From Lachnospiraceae bacterium UBA3814 (GTDB lineage Bacteria; Bacillota; Clostridia; Lachnospirales; Lachnospiraceae): 11,579 bases of DNA. Positions 1 to 5,431 of this stretch are shown piece after piece; position 1 is the first letter of the stretch; each line of letters opens with the position of its first letter. The translations under genes were made by a program, and so were the position numbers. A model generated the notes under the pieces. That model was not told where the DNA came from and made no database searches. It saw only the letters and a list, made by a program, of their open reading frames with translations. The DNA lies in contig DFEA01000081.1 in assembly GCA_002368575.1 (NCBI GenBank), forward strand, positions 1 to 11,579, written 5' to 3'.

Positions 1-6
1 CGGATC

Positions 7-59
7 GGCACAAACTGAAGTTTGTGCCTAAGCACACGATTTCCTTTGGAAATCGGTGC
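7..59. other. Two tandem hairpins upstream of aroE-aroK
   Basis: Two palindromes sit back to back just ahead of the first gene. The first pairs 7-15 with 20-28 (9 bp, GGCACAAAC with GTTTGTGCC, TGAA loop). The second pairs GCAC plus CGATTTCC (32-35, 37-44) with GGAAATCG plus GTGC (48-59), giving 12 bp with a single A bulge and a TTT loop. Neither is followed by a T-run, so neither looks like a simple intrinsic terminator. They could be an intergenic repeat, an RNA-processing site, or a leader structure for the aro operon. Their full context lies upstream of the window. The pairing is seen directly; any role is unknown. Confidence 0.55.
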
Positions 60-76
60 AGTGCGGGAGGATGGGC

Positions 77-1435
77 ATGGAGATATACGGACTTGTGGGA
101 GACCCGGTGGAGCATTCGCTTTCGCCGCTTATACATAACACCATATCGGGAGAGCTTGCTCTCGATTGTGAATACAGGCTTTTTCATGTAAGGGAGAGGC
201 TTGGTGAAAGGATTAAGGAGCTTTATTCGGAGGGGGTCAGGGGCCTTAACATAACCGTGCCCTATAAGTCAGAGGTGATGCCGTACCTTAAGGCTGTCGA
301 TCCTCCGGCGGAGGCCATTGGCGCCGTAAACACCCTGAAGGCCGTTAGCGGAGGCTATACGGGCTATAATACCGATATCGAGGGGCTGAGACGTGTGTTC
401 GAAAAAGAGGCCATCAAAATCGACGGCAGTGACTTTATCGTACTCGGTGCAGGAGGTGCCGCAAGGGCAGCGGCTTTTATGCTGCTTACAGGTAAGGCCC
501 TTAGCATAACGCTTGTTAACCGAAGCACTGAGAAGGCTGAGGAGCTTGCCCGGTCCATGAAGGATTACTGCGATAAAAGCGGGCTTAAGGCTCCGTCCGT
601 CGGCGTGCTTGGCCTTGATGAGCTGGATGCCCTTACCGGCGAGAGCTATGTCGCCATACAGTGCACCTCGGTTGGGCTGTCCCCGGCCTCGGATCATGCG
701 GTGACAGAGTCGGCTGATTTTTATAAAAGACTTTCATTTGCGGTGGATGTGGTCTACTCCCCGAAGGTGACGAGGTTTATGCAGCTTTGCAGACAGTACG
801 GGGTGAGGTGCGTGAACGGACTGGGGATGCTTCTGTATCAGGCAGTATGTGCGTATGAGATCTGGCACGGGGTGAAGGTCCCCGAAAACGTAACGGAGAC
901 CGTTTACGGGATGCTGTCCCGCTCCGGTAAGAGAGGGATAGTGCTGACAGGCCTTATGGGTGCCGGAAAGACCACGGTGGGGAAAATGCTCGCGGACAGG
1001 CTCTCATGGCGCTTCGTTGATACCGATGTCCTCATAGAGGAACGGGAAGGTAGGAGCATCAACGAAATATTTAAGGAAAACGGAGAGGAATATTTTCGTG
1101 AGCTGGAAACAGCCGTTATCAGGGAAATAAGCGAGAACTGCGGGAAGGAAGGAACGGTCGTTTCCACGGGCGGAGGACTTGTGGTCAGGGAATGTAATCG
1201 TAGCTATTTAAAAAAAACAGGTACTGTGGTATACTTAAGAGCATCGAAGGAGACACTTTTAAAAAGGATCAGGAATACTTCCGACCGTCCGCTGCTTAAG
1301 GGGGACATGGAGGGCAGGCTTGAAAGCCTGCTGCTTTCCAGAGGAAGCATCTATGAGGCCGTGTCTGACGTTATCATCGATACGGATGGGATGAGTACTG
1401 AAGAGGTAGTGCTAAAAGGAGAGAGGTTAATATGA
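77..1435 (+). CDS. aroE/aroK: Bifunctional shikimate dehydrogenase / shikimate kinase (AroE-AroK fusion)
   Basis: This is a 452-residue fusion catalysing two consecutive cytoplasmic steps of the shikimate pathway: NADPH-dependent reduction of 3-dehydroshikimate to shikimate, then ATP-dependent 3-phosphorylation. The AroE half (about 1-280) has the shikimate-binding HSLSP (13-17), NITVPYK with catalytic Lys64, Asn85, and NTD with Asp100. It also has the NADP loop GAGGAA (124-129), NRS after it, and NGLGMLLYQA near its end. The AroK half (about 285-452) has Walker A GLMGAGKTT (292-300), DTD, FRELE, the GGG substrate loop and the RPLL lid arginine, so both halves look active. ATG at 77 is preferred because GGGAGG (65-70) sits 6 nt upstream; the frame stays open further upstream, through GTG at 56 and ATG at 71. 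The gene overlaps the next one by ATGA. Separate enzymes are the rule in most bacteria, and the fusion would pass shikimate directly between sites. Confidence 0.93.
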   Translation: MEIYGLVGDPVEHSLSPLIHNTISGELALDCEYRLFHVRERLGERIKELYSEGVRGLNITVPYKSEVMPYLKAVDPPAEAIGAVNTLKAVSGGYTGYNTDIEGLRRVFEKEAIKIDGSDFIVLGAGGAARAAAFMLLTGKALSITLVNRSTEKAEELARSMKDYCDKSGLKAPSVGVLGLDELDALTGESYVAIQCTSVGLSPASDHAVTESADFYKRLSFAVDVVYSPKVTRFMQLCRQYGVRCVNGLGMLLYQAVCAYEIWHGVKVPENVTETVYGMLSRSGKRGIVLTGLMGAGKTTVGKMLADRLSWRFVDTDVLIEEREGRSINEIFKENGEEYFRELETAVIREISENCGKEGTVVSTGGGLVVRECNRSYLKKTGTVVYLRASKETLLKRIRNTSDRPLLKGDMEGRLESLLLSRGSIYEAVSDVIIDTDGMSTEEVVLKGERLI

Positions 1436-1995
1436 AGCTGTTAGTTATTAACGGACCAAGTCTTGCATCACTTGGGACCAGAGAGGTTGAGGTGTTCGGA
1501 AGGAAGGATTATGACTTTCTTTGTCAGCAGATCGCAAAAAAGGCTGCGGCAATGAATATTCTGATCGATATATTTCAAAGCAATCATGAGGGCAGGATAA
1601 TTGACCGCATTCATGAGACTATCGCGGACGGGACGACAGGGATAATAATCAATCCCGGCGCCTATGCGCATTACAGCTACTGTATCTATGATGCTCTTAT
1701 GTCAGTTCCTATACCCAAGGTCCAGGTTCACATAGCGGATCTTAACAAGCGTAAGGAAGACTGGAGGCATATAAACGTTATCGGCCCGGCCTGCAATGAG
1801 GTCATAATGGGAAGAGGCTATGAGGGCTATATCGACGCGGTCGATTATATGATAAAGAACAACGCCGAATTCACGGCGCAGGAGATACTGAAGGCGCAGG
1901 ACGAAAGCGAGTCCTGTGAGATGTCCGATAAGGAAAGGCTTAAGGCCGAGCAGGCAAAAAAAGAAGAGGAACGGAAAAAAACAGTTGAAATGTAA
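1432..1995 (+). CDS. aroQ: Type II 3-dehydroquinase-like protein with altered active site and charged C-terminal tail
   Basis: The protein has 187 residues; the first ~145 match the type II 3-dehydroquinate dehydratase fold. Landmarks are INGPSLASLGTRE (6-18), SNHEG, NPGAYAHYS with the catalytic-type His80, VHIAD (99-103) and a GYEGYIDA-like C-terminal helix. Set against the Mycobacterium tuberculosis enzyme, several active-site positions differ: Asn12 is Ser10, the catalytic Tyr24 is Phe22 (VFG for VYG), Glu99 is Gln98 and Ser103 is Ala102. Arg17 and His80 are kept. About 40 residues beyond the usual family end form a Lys/Glu-rich, probably helical or coiled tail. The start overlaps the aroE-aroK stop (ATGA), which implies translational coupling. 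It may be a weak enzyme, a non-catalytic paralogue or a binding protein. Fold assignment is firm; activity is doubtful. Confidence 0.82.
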   Translation: MKLLVINGPSLASLGTREVEVFGRKDYDFLCQQIAKKAAAMNILIDIFQSNHEGRIIDRIHETIADGTTGIIINPGAYAHYSYCIYDALMSVPIPKVQVHIADLNKRKEDWRHINVIGPACNEVIMGRGYEGYIDAVDYMIKNNAEFTAQEILKAQDESESCEMSDKERLKAEQAKKEEERKKTVEM

Positions 1996-2013
1996 GCTGT
2001 TTTCGTTTAAACT
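1985..2013 (+). promoter_or_regulatory. Candidate sigma-A promoter for efp
   Basis: TTGAAA (1985-1990) and TAAACT (2008-2013) are separated by exactly 17 nt. They overlap the end of the aroQ-like gene and lie about 50 nt before the efp start. The same DNA can form a 9-bp AT-rich hairpin (AAAACAGTT at 1978-1986 with AGCTGTTTT at 1995-2003) across the upstream stop codon, which could act as a weak attenuator. The -35 is good and the -10 is only 4 of 6, so efp may also be read from the aro promoter. Confidence 0.38.
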
Positions 2014-2060
2014 AACGTAGGTTAAAAACAGAGACACAGGTTTGTTTGGGAGGATATTAT

Positions 2061-2618
2061 ATGATTTCAGCCGGTGATTTTAGAAACGGACTGACTGTGG
2101 AGATGGACGGTTCGGTATTTCAGATTCTGGAATTTCAGCACGTAAAGCCCGGAAAAGGCGCGGCCTTTGTAAGAACTAAGCTTAAGAACGTTATAAATGG
2201 CGGTGTAGTTGAAAAGAGCTTCAGACCTACGGAGAAGTTCCCGCAGGCCCGCATAGACAGGAATGATATGCAGTACCTGTATGCTGACGGGGATCTGTAT
2301 AATTTCATGAATACGGAGACCTATGATCAGGTAGCTCTTGATAAGAACACCATCGGCGACGCTTTAAAGTTCGTCAAGGAAAATGATATGGTTAAGATCT
2401 GCTCCTATAACGGAAGCGTTTTTGCGGTGGAGCCTCCGATGTTCGTAGAGCTTGAGGTCACGGAAACGGAGCCCGGGTTCAAGGGCGATACGGCTACCGG
2501 TGCAAATAAGCCCGCAACGGTTGAGACCGGGGCAAGCGTTAATGTTCCTCTCTTCGTGGAGATAGGCGACAGGATCAAGATCGATACCAGGACCGGAGAA
2601 TATCTGTCCAGAGTATAA
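2061..2618 (+). CDS. efp: Translation elongation factor P
   Basis: EF-P binds between the P and E sites of stalled ribosomes and speeds peptide bond formation at polyproline stretches. The 185-residue product matches the family length exactly. Domain I carries PGKGAAFVR, with Lys32 at the loop tip, the position modified in other bacteria (for example 5-aminopentanol in Bacillus or beta-lysine in Escherichia coli). The C-terminal OB domain ends in the conserved pattern around GDRIKIDTRTGEYLSRV. ATG at 2061 is chosen because GGGAGG (2048-2053) lies 7 nt upstream and the protein then starts MISAGDF, as in the family; an earlier ATG at 2046 would precede that Shine-Dalgarno. No modification gene is visible here, so the state of Lys32 cannot be judged. 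An intrinsic terminator follows at once. Confidence 0.97.
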   Translation: MISAGDFRNGLTVEMDGSVFQILEFQHVKPGKGAAFVRTKLKNVINGGVVEKSFRPTEKFPQARIDRNDMQYLYADGDLYNFMNTETYDQVALDKNTIGDALKFVKENDMVKICSYNGSVFAVEPPMFVELEVTETEPGFKGDTATGANKPATVETGASVNVPLFVEIGDRIKIDTRTGEYLSRV

Positions 2619-2637
2619 TTCATATTTGACATATGAT

Positions 2638-2677
2638 AAAAAGCCTTTGCGCATTCATTTGTGTCAGAGGCTTTTTT
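2638..2677 (+). terminator. Rho-independent terminator after efp
   Basis: AAAAAGCCTTTG (2638-2649) pairs with CAGAGGCTTTTT (2665-2676) over 12 positions including one G-T wobble, with a 15-nt loop and a six-T run at 2672-2677. It begins 20 nt after the efp stop and lies wholly before the next gene. The A-run on the 5' arm means it could also terminate minus-strand transcripts. Confidence 0.85.
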
Positions 2678-2692
2678 GTTCGGAGACCGATG

Positions 2693-3097
2693 ATGTATGA
2701 AGAGTATTCCTTTGTTTTTGACATAGACGGGACGCTCTGCCCTATAAAGGGCAGGGATGAAAAATATGAGGATCTTGTCCCCTATAAGGAAATGGTGGAA
2801 AAGCTGCGCTATTATCATGATAACGGAGCAAGGATAATTCTTTTCACCTCAAGGAACATGAATACCTATCATGGAAACATGGGACTCATAAATAAGCATA
2901 CGGCAAGGATCCTCACCGAATGGCTGGAAAAATGGGATATCCCTTATGATGAGATAGTTTACGGCAAGGTCTGGGCCGGTCACAGGGGCTTTTACGTGGA
3001 CGACAGAACGGTCCGGCCGGATGAGTTCCTTAATAAAGGGGTGGACGAGCTGGAAAAGCTCTGTGCCGCATCCAGATGCAGCGGTAAGACAGAATGA
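2693..3097 (+). CDS. HAD-superfamily phosphatase, EcbF/BcbF (capsule biosynthesis) type
   Basis: This is a small cytoplasmic phosphohydrolase of 134 residues with all four HAD motifs: FDIDGT with nucleophile Asp10 and Asp12, LFTSRN (Thr52/Ser53), GKVW with Lys93, and YVDDR (Asp104, Asp105). The short length, lack of a large cap and the KVWAGHRGFYVDDRTVRPDEF layout resemble the EcbF/BcbF phosphatases named from capsule loci; the true substrate is unknown, perhaps a sugar or nucleotide phosphate. ATG at 2693 fits GGAG at 2682-2685 (7 nt); ATG at 2690 is the alternative. An in-frame ATG at 2633 lies inside the terminator hairpin and is unlikely. The gene stands alone between efp and a tRNA rather than in a polysaccharide cluster. 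No convincing own promoter is seen, so it may depend on read-through. A 6-bp hairpin (3098-3103 with 3108-3113) follows the stop without a T-run. Confidence 0.8.
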   Translation: MYEEYSFVFDIDGTLCPIKGRDEKYEDLVPYKEMVEKLRYYHDNGARIILFTSRNMNTYHGNMGLINKHTARILTEWLEKWDIPYDEIVYGKVWAGHRGFYVDDRTVRPDEFLNKGVDELEKLCAASRCSGKTE

Positions 3098-3150
3098 TGA
3101 CCGGGTGCGGTCACGTATGGACTTGTATGGACCTGTAACGGGCTTTTGAC

Positions 3151-3179
3151 TTGTTATTTTCAAGCTGTTATGGTATGAT
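3151..3179 (+). promoter_or_regulatory. Promoter for tRNA-Arg (extended -10)
   Basis: TTGTTA (3151-3156) is followed after 17 nt by TATGAT (3174-3179), and TGG directly before the -10 gives an extended -10 (TGN). Transcription would start near 3186, about 60 nt before the mature tRNA. The following membrane protein gene is only 48 nt beyond the tRNA and has no obvious promoter, so it may be read from here as well. Confidence 0.55.
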
Positions 3180-3245
3180 TACATTTACGGTGACAGAAAC
3201 ACAGAAGCGCCGGGTAAAATATATTTGTTATTATTTGTATATCAG

Positions 3246-3318
3246 GCACTCGTAGCTCAGTGGATAGAGCAGCGGATTCCGGTTCCGCGTGTCGGGGGTT
3301 CGAATCCTCTCGGGTGCA
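3246..3318 (+). tRNA. tRNA-Arg (anticodon CCG)
   Basis: This is a complete 73-nt cloverleaf. The acceptor stem GCACTCG (3246-3252) pairs with CGGGTGC (3311-3317), with one T-G wobble. The D arm is GCTC...GAGC. The anticodon stem GCGGA/TCCGC encloses loop TTCCGGT with anticodon CCG at 3279-3281, and the T arm is GGGGG-TTCGAAT-CCTCT. The discriminator base is A3318. The 3' CCA is not encoded and must be added after transcription. It decodes CGG, a minor arginine codon in these genes, which mostly use AGG and AGA. Confidence 0.96.
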
Positions 3319-3366
3319 GTTATCCTGTAAAGAATGATCCGTCTTTTGTGAAAGGCATCAGTATCT

Positions 3367-4545
3367 ATGGCACGAAATAAAATTTCCGATATTCTTGAAA
3401 GGCATTACCGGTACTTCATCATCGGGGGCGTTTTTCTTGTTCTCATCATCATACTTGTTGTTTTCCTGCTTACCAGAAAGGGTAATGACAAGGAGGATGC
3501 GGGCGCAGCGGGGGCACAGACAAGCACGGTGGAGGTGCCCAAGGACAAATACGAGGTAAATGCCTATCCGAATGTCAATTCCCTTATGGAAACCTATTAT
3601 ACGGCAATGATGAACGGCGACACGGATACGATAGCAAGTGTATGCGATGTCCTTTCCGATGCCGAGCGCTTCAGGATGGAGGAAAAGGCGAAGTACTATC
3701 AGTCCGCCGATGATTTTGTCGTGTATACTAAGAAGGGCTACAGGGAGAATTCCTATTTTGTCCTGGTCACCTTTGATATCCTGTATTCAGGCGCGGCCAC
3801 TCCCGCTCCTTCGCTGGATTCCACCTATGTATGCACCAACGAGAGCGGAGCTCTTTACGTGAACAAATCTGATCTGTCGGAGGAGGAGCAGGCATACCTT
3901 TTGGAGCTTACCGTGCAGGCCGATGTTGAAGAGCTGATAGACAAGGTAAATGTTGATTATAACAAGGCTATAGAAGAGGATCCCAATCTGGCTCAGGTCC
4001 TTGCGGATATCGATACGGAGGTCAGCCGTACAGTGAAGGAACGGCTTTCGGAGCAGCAGAGGCTTGAGGCCGAGGCTGCGGCTCAGGAGGAGGCTGCGGC
4101 ACAGGCGGCGGCTCAGGCGGCAAGCGCCACTCAGGTAAGGACGACAGCAAACGTTAATGTCAGGTCCTCACCCAGTACCGATGCGAGTGCTCTCGGGAAA
4201 ACAAATACGGGAGATACCTTTACCAGATATGAGGCCATGGATAACGGCTGGAGCAAGATAGACTACAACGGGACCGAGGCCTATATCAAATCGGATTATC
4301 TTGAGGAGGTCCAGAGCGCGGAATCAACGGCGCCGGCGGATGGTACAGGTGCGGAGACCGTGAAGGTAAAGAGTGGTGCGGGCACGATAAACATACGTTC
4401 CTCAGCAAGCACCAGTGATAGTTCCAATAAGATAGGCTCCGCCCACGGGGGCGATTCCTTTGAGCTGGTGGAAAGGCTGGACGGCTGGTGTAAGATAATC
4501 TATAACGGTCAGGAGGCGTATATCAGCTCGGATTTTGTTGAATGA
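3367..4545 (+). CDS. Membrane-anchored extracytoplasmic protein with two SH3b domains
   Basis: The product has 392 residues. A positively charged N-terminus (MARNKISDILERHYR) precedes one hydrophobic helix at about 17-36, so it is probably a signal-anchored protein facing the cell wall. Residues about 60-190 form a globular region beginning VNSLMETYYTAMMNGD, of a kind often seen as an NTF2-like fold in such proteins (inference). An Ala/Gln/Glu-rich helical linker follows (about 225-253). Two bacterial SH3 domains are at 255-315 (NVNVRSSPST...GWSKIDYNG...AYIKSDYL) and 330-392 (TINIRSSAST...GWCKIIYNG...AYISSDFV). SH3b pairs usually bind peptidoglycan or wall peptides. No catalytic domain is present, so it may be a wall-binding or sensory factor. 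The ribosome site is weak (AAAGG at 3351-3355, 11 nt away). It follows the tRNA by 48 nt and may share its transcript. Confidence 0.85.
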   Translation: MARNKISDILERHYRYFIIGGVFLVLIIILVVFLLTRKGNDKEDAGAAGAQTSTVEVPKDKYEVNAYPNVNSLMETYYTAMMNGDTDTIASVCDVLSDAERFRMEEKAKYYQSADDFVVYTKKGYRENSYFVLVTFDILYSGAATPAPSLDSTYVCTNESGALYVNKSDLSEEEQAYLLELTVQADVEELIDKVNVDYNKAIEEDPNLAQVLADIDTEVSRTVKERLSEQQRLEAEAAAQEEAAAQAAAQAASATQVRTTANVNVRSSPSTDASALGKTNTGDTFTRYEAMDNGWSKIDYNGTEAYIKSDYLEEVQSAESTAPADGTGAETVKVKSGAGTINIRSSASTSDSSNKIGSAHGGDSFELVERLDGWCKIIYNGQEAYISSDFVE

Positions 4546-4548
4546 TAT

Positions 4549-4638
4549 AGTTCGCCGAAGGGTGAACTGTTACGATGATACGGAGCGTTTGGTACCGCAC
4601 CTTAGAGGTGCGGGGGCTTCAGATCCGTTTACCGTCAT
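4549..4638. other. Structured intergenic region with nested hairpins
   Basis: The gap between the SH3b gene and the pseudouridine synthase carries several inverted repeats. AGTTCGCC (4549-4556) pairs with GGTGAACT (4561-4568) just after the stop codon. CCGCACCT (4595-4602) pairs perfectly with AGGTGCGG (4606-4613) around a 3-nt loop. That hairpin is nested in ACGGA (4580-4584) with TCCGT (4624-4628), and ATGA (4575-4578) with TCAT (4635-4638). No T-run follows either strong hairpin. It could be a structured RNA, a repeat-type element or mRNA 3' end protection. The pairing is directly visible; function is unknown. Confidence 0.5.
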
Positions 4639-4651
4639 TATAGCGTTGGTG

Positions 4652-4682
4652 AGCCAGACAGCGTAGTGAGCTGTCTGGTTTT
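4652..4682 (+). terminator. Probable intrinsic terminator before rluF
   Basis: CCAGACAGC (4654-4662) pairs perfectly with GCTGTCTGG (4670-4678) around a 7-nt loop and is followed by TTTT (4679-4682); flanking A4652 and G4653 extend the pairing. It would end the transcript from the SH3b gene. The short T-run makes it a moderate rather than strong terminator. TATAAA at 4686-4691, just beyond, may be a -10 for the next gene, but no matching -35 is visible. Confidence 0.68.
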
Positions 4683-4717
4683 CAGTATAAAGGAAATTAA
4701 TCGGCGCAGGAGGTCAG

Positions 4718-5431
4718 ATGGCACAGGGGATAAGGATCAATAAATATATCGCGGATGCGGGCATATGCTCAAGAAGAGAGGCCGATCTGCTCATAAGCCG
4801 CGGTAAGGTGTGCATCAATGGGAAGACCGCTCTTTGCGGGGACAGGGTAGCTGAGGACGCCGTTGTGACCGTAAACGGGAAGGAAGCAAAGCTTGCCGAT
4901 AAAAAGGTGTATCTGGCTTATAACAAGCCTGCCGGCGTTGTATGCACCTCTGAACGGAGAGAAAAAAACAACATAATCGATGCGGTGGGCTATCCTGTAA
5001 GGATAACCTATGCCGGAAGGCTGGATAAGGACTCGGAGGGGCTTATCCTTCTTACCAATGACGGCGCCATGATAGACGGGCTGATGCGAGCCGGCAATAT
5101 GCATGAAAAGGAATATGAGGTGAGCGTGGACAGGAAAATGACCGCGGACTTCATAAGGGACATGCGGGCAGGGGTTTATCTTGAGGAGCTTGATATTACG
5201 ACAAGACCCTGTAAGGTGAGACGTTTATCGGACAGGTCATTTGCTATAATCCTTACACAGGGACTTAACCGGCAGATAAAACGGATGTGCCTGGCGCTTG
5301 GCTTCAGGGTAAGAAGCATCAAAAGGATAAGGGTCAGCAATATAGAGCTCGGGGCTTTAAAGACGGGACGCTACAGAGAGCTTACCGGGGAGGAGCTCTC
5401 GGGGCTCAAAAGGTCGATAGGAGAGGAATGA
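4718..5431 (+). CDS. rluF: 23S rRNA pseudouridine synthase, RluF-type (S4 domain plus RsuA-family catalytic domain)
   Basis: This 237-residue RNA-modifying enzyme isomerises a uridine in ribosomal RNA to pseudouridine. An N-terminal S4 RNA-binding domain (about 5-60, RINKYIADAGICSRREADLL) precedes the RsuA/RluB/RluE/RluF catalytic domain. That domain carries the motif GRLDKDSEGLILLTNDG with catalytic Asp103. The C-terminal signature TQGLNRQIKRMC followed by RVRSIKRIRVSNIELG matches RluF, which acts on helix 80 of 23S rRNA, better than RluB or RsuA. The exact target uridine is inferred from the family. AGGAGGT (4708-4714) lies 4 nt before the ATG. The stop overlaps the ligA start as ATGA, so the two are almost certainly translated from one message. 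Confidence 0.88.
   Translation: MAQGIRINKYIADAGICSRREADLLISRGKVCINGKTALCGDRVAEDAVVTVNGKEAKLADKKVYLAYNKPAGVVCTSERREKNNIIDAVGYPVRITYAGRLDKDSEGLILLTNDGAMIDGLMRAGNMHEKEYEVSVDRKMTADFIRDMRAGVYLEELDITTRPCKVRRLSDRSFAIILTQGLNRQIKRMCLALGFRVRSIKRIRVSNIELGALKTGRYRELTGEELSGLKRSIGEE

Noticed and set aside
269..697. Long minus-strand open frames opposite aroE-aroK, ligA, metA and other genes
   Set aside because: They lie wholly inside well-supported plus-strand genes, lack ribosome sites and encode no recognisable motifs; they are shadows.
2626..2637. TTGACA directly followed by TATGAT, resembling promoter hexamers
   Set aside because: The two hexamers are adjacent with no spacer, and no -10 lies 16-18 nt after TTGACA.
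2633..2692. Upstream start for the HAD phosphatase
   Set aside because: This stretch is the efp terminator hairpin. The HAD fold begins at FVFDIDGT, and GGAG at 2682-2685 serves ATG 2693.
3115..3133. Short direct repeat GTATGGACY (two copies) downstream of the HAD gene
   Set aside because: Only two 9-nt units, no spacer regularity or further copies; too little to call an array or binding site.
5287..5427. N-terminal extension of ligA beginning inside the pseudouridine synthase gene
   Set aside because: The extra 47 residues read the rluF coding region in another frame and have no LigA similarity. ATG 5428 has a ribosome site and gives the usual LigA N-terminus.
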